Position numbers and translations under genes: made by a program. Shown piece by piece: positions 62,726 through 64,000 of a stretch of DNA of 64,000 bases. The notes under the pieces were generated by a model. The model saw only the letters and a program-made list of their open reading frames with translations, was not told where the DNA came from and made no database searches. Position 1 is the stretch's first letter. Every line of letters starts with the position of its first letter. Source of the DNA: Rhinopithecus roxellana (lineage: Eukaryota > Chordata > Mammalia > Primates > Cercopithecidae); the NCBI RefSeq assembly GCF_007565055.1, contig NC_044558.1, positions 82,529,444 through 82,593,443 of the forward strand, given 5' to 3'.

Positions 62726-64000
62726 GGCACCCTGAGTGCAGTACGAGGTCTCCATGGTGCTAGGAGGCCTGGCCTGGGTACATGCAGAGACGTGGGCCAG
62801 GGAGCTTGTCCCAGGGCCTTGCAGAGGACACGGGCCACACCACACAGTGCTCCCTGCCCTGCCTCACGTCCTCAGGCCTGACGGGTCCAGCTTGTCATGG
62901 AAGCTGGCAGGGACCACCAGCCCCAGGATGGCAGAGGGACCAGGACTCCCCACTCAGACTGGCCTGGGAGGCTCTCCCAGACATTTTGCCCTGCGTGGAT
63001 CTCCAAGTGTCCTGGTGCCAGGTGTGGGCCCAAGCCCAGCCTGCCACCTCCCAATTCACTGGCCACCCTCACTCCCAGGTCCCCTCCCATTTGGTAGCAG
63101 CTCCAACAGGGGTCCAGCCTGCATCTTGTTAACTCGAGTTTCTCAACTGTTCAACCTCACTGGTTTTGCACTGATTTTTGAGAGCGGAGACCCATTGCCA
63201 CCTCCTATGGCTACAGACCCGTTGACATGCATGAAACTCAGTACCTGCTGACCCAGGACCTACAACCACACTGAAGGCTCCAGTGCGGCAGAGCCTCGTG
63301 CAAGCAGGAGAGAAAGGCCGTATCTTAATTTCTGCACCCCGGACCCTGCCCACCTGTCCGCCTGCCCTGCCTGGAGCCCAGGCCAGTGTTGTTTCCAGCC
63401 TCAGGCCACAGGCTGGACGGGCCTGGCCGCCTCTTCCGCTCCCTGCCATCAGTCAAGGCCGCCCGCCCACGTTTCTACGCCTTTCTACTTCTCAATCTGA
63501 TTTCTATGAGGTTTTTTTAAATGAGCAATCCTTGGCTGCTTCCTTTTCTTAACTCTTTCAGTACTGAGAGCAGCCCCTCCACACTGAAAACACCCAGCAC
63601 TGTGACGGAGTCCAGCCTGGTTCTGGGTCCCGTGGGCCCTGCTCCTGCCCACTCAGCGAGGCATGGGCTCCTTGCCTCACCCGGCCCCCGGCAATCCCAC
63701 TGAATTTCTACTCTGGGGTGGGTGGGGCACACACTTCGGTTTTTTTAAAGCCAATTCCGTTTTCATGCCGAATCTAAGAAGCCACAACTTGCTTTGTCAG
63801 CTTCAGGGCAGGCAGCCATGACTTCATTTCTCACCTGAACAAGGACCATGCTGTCCTGCACGCTGGGTCTGACCGTCTGCCCTCTCTCCCCAGCACCAAG
63901 CGTACCTTGGCTGTGGCGCTCAATGGCCAGCTCCAGTGGCCCCTCTGCTGCTCCTCGGCTTTCCCTGAGGTGGGAGAGCCTGCCTGGCCTCAGCCTTTGT
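62726..64000 (+). other. PITPNM2: PITPNM2 3' UTR (incomplete)
   Basis: At least 1,275 nt of non-coding sequence follows the stop. I see no AATAAA or ATTAAA and no interspersed repeat in it. The sequence is unique and GC-rich up to about 63480, then more T-rich, with TTTTTTTAAA-type runs near 63512 and 63741. Absence of a poly(A) signal means the terminal exon continues beyond 64000. The small ORFs here carry no family signature. Confidence 0.8.

Larger units (their letters stand above)
12039..64000 (+). other. PITPNM2: PITPNM2 gene: 25 coding exons, 3' UTR runs off the window
   Basis: PITPNM2 (Nir3, RdgB-alpha-2) is a multidomain phosphatidylinositol transfer protein of the PITPNM/RdgB family. 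The family is known to dock on ER VAP proteins through an FFAT motif and to exchange phosphatidylinositol and phosphatidic acid at ER-plasma membrane contacts. Seen here: all 25 exons have GT donors, AG acceptors and matching phases, and sum to 4,170 nt (1,389 aa plus stop). Domains in order: PITP about 1-250, FFAT 344-350, DDHD in two parts (about 410-600 and 705-1000), LNS2 about 1130-1290. The start MIIKEYRIPLPMTVEEY and the tail GRLEPGAATGPK identify PITPNM2 rather than PITPNM1, which begins MLIKEYHILLPM. From memory the human reference protein is about 1,349 aa; the difference probably reflects cassette exon choice and a Gly-tract length change. The promoter and 5' non-coding exons lie upstream of the window, and no AATAAA follows the stop codon before 64000. 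Confidence 0.97.

Overview
The window is nuclear DNA of an Old World monkey (macaque/baboon-type primate). It is packed with Alu, L1M, MIR and L2 repeats. Several Alus (12889-13187, 26028-26329, 30103-30420, 46443-46767) carry the cercopithecid AluYR/YRa-type diagnostic bases, have intact target-site duplications and sit in an otherwise human-like locus. No prokaryotic, viral or organellar gene is present.

One protein-coding gene can be supported: PITPNM2 (Nir3 / RdgB-alpha-2), a membrane-associated phosphatidylinositol transfer protein, on the + strand. I reconstructed 25 coding exons with GT..AG introns and consistent phase. They run from the start-codon exon (12039-12211, ATG at 12134) to the stop codon at 62723-62725, followed by at least 1.27 kb of 3' UTR that leaves the window. 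With every exon included the product is 1,389 aa. Order: PITP lipid-transfer domain (about 1-250), FFAT motif for VAP binding at the ER (344-350), DDHD domain in two halves (about 410-600 and 705-1000), and C-terminal LNS2 domain (about 1130-1290). Two symmetric phase-1 cassette exons (144 and 162 nt) sit inside the DDHD domain and allow 1,389, 1,341, 1,335 or 1,287 aa forms. The protein is known to work at ER-plasma membrane contact sites, exchanging phosphatidylinositol and phosphatidic acid.

Layout: 1-12038 is the 3' part of a long 5' intron. 12212-34005 is a 21.8-kb repeat-rich intron, including an L1 of about 5.8 kb span riddled with Alus and a 512-bp purine tract. 34006-42803 holds the PITP exons with long introns. 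The intron at 35437-38005 contains the orthologue of the microRNA MIR4304. 43555-47901 encodes the FFAT region. 51139-62725 is a GC-rich, compact block encoding DDHD and LNS2.

Points worth a second look: a G-run array with quadruplex potential directly at the 5' splice site of the start-codon exon; a minimal uORF with strong context in that exon; two local templated duplications (65 bp and about 150 bp, the latter inside an old Alu); a likely seed difference in MIR4304; an intron splitting the last codon of the FFAT motif; and cassette exons that add a second RRxS kinase-type site within DDHD. I see no previously undescribed biological system; the novelty is at the level of regulation and local mutation. 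Family comparisons with human are from memory and marked as such.
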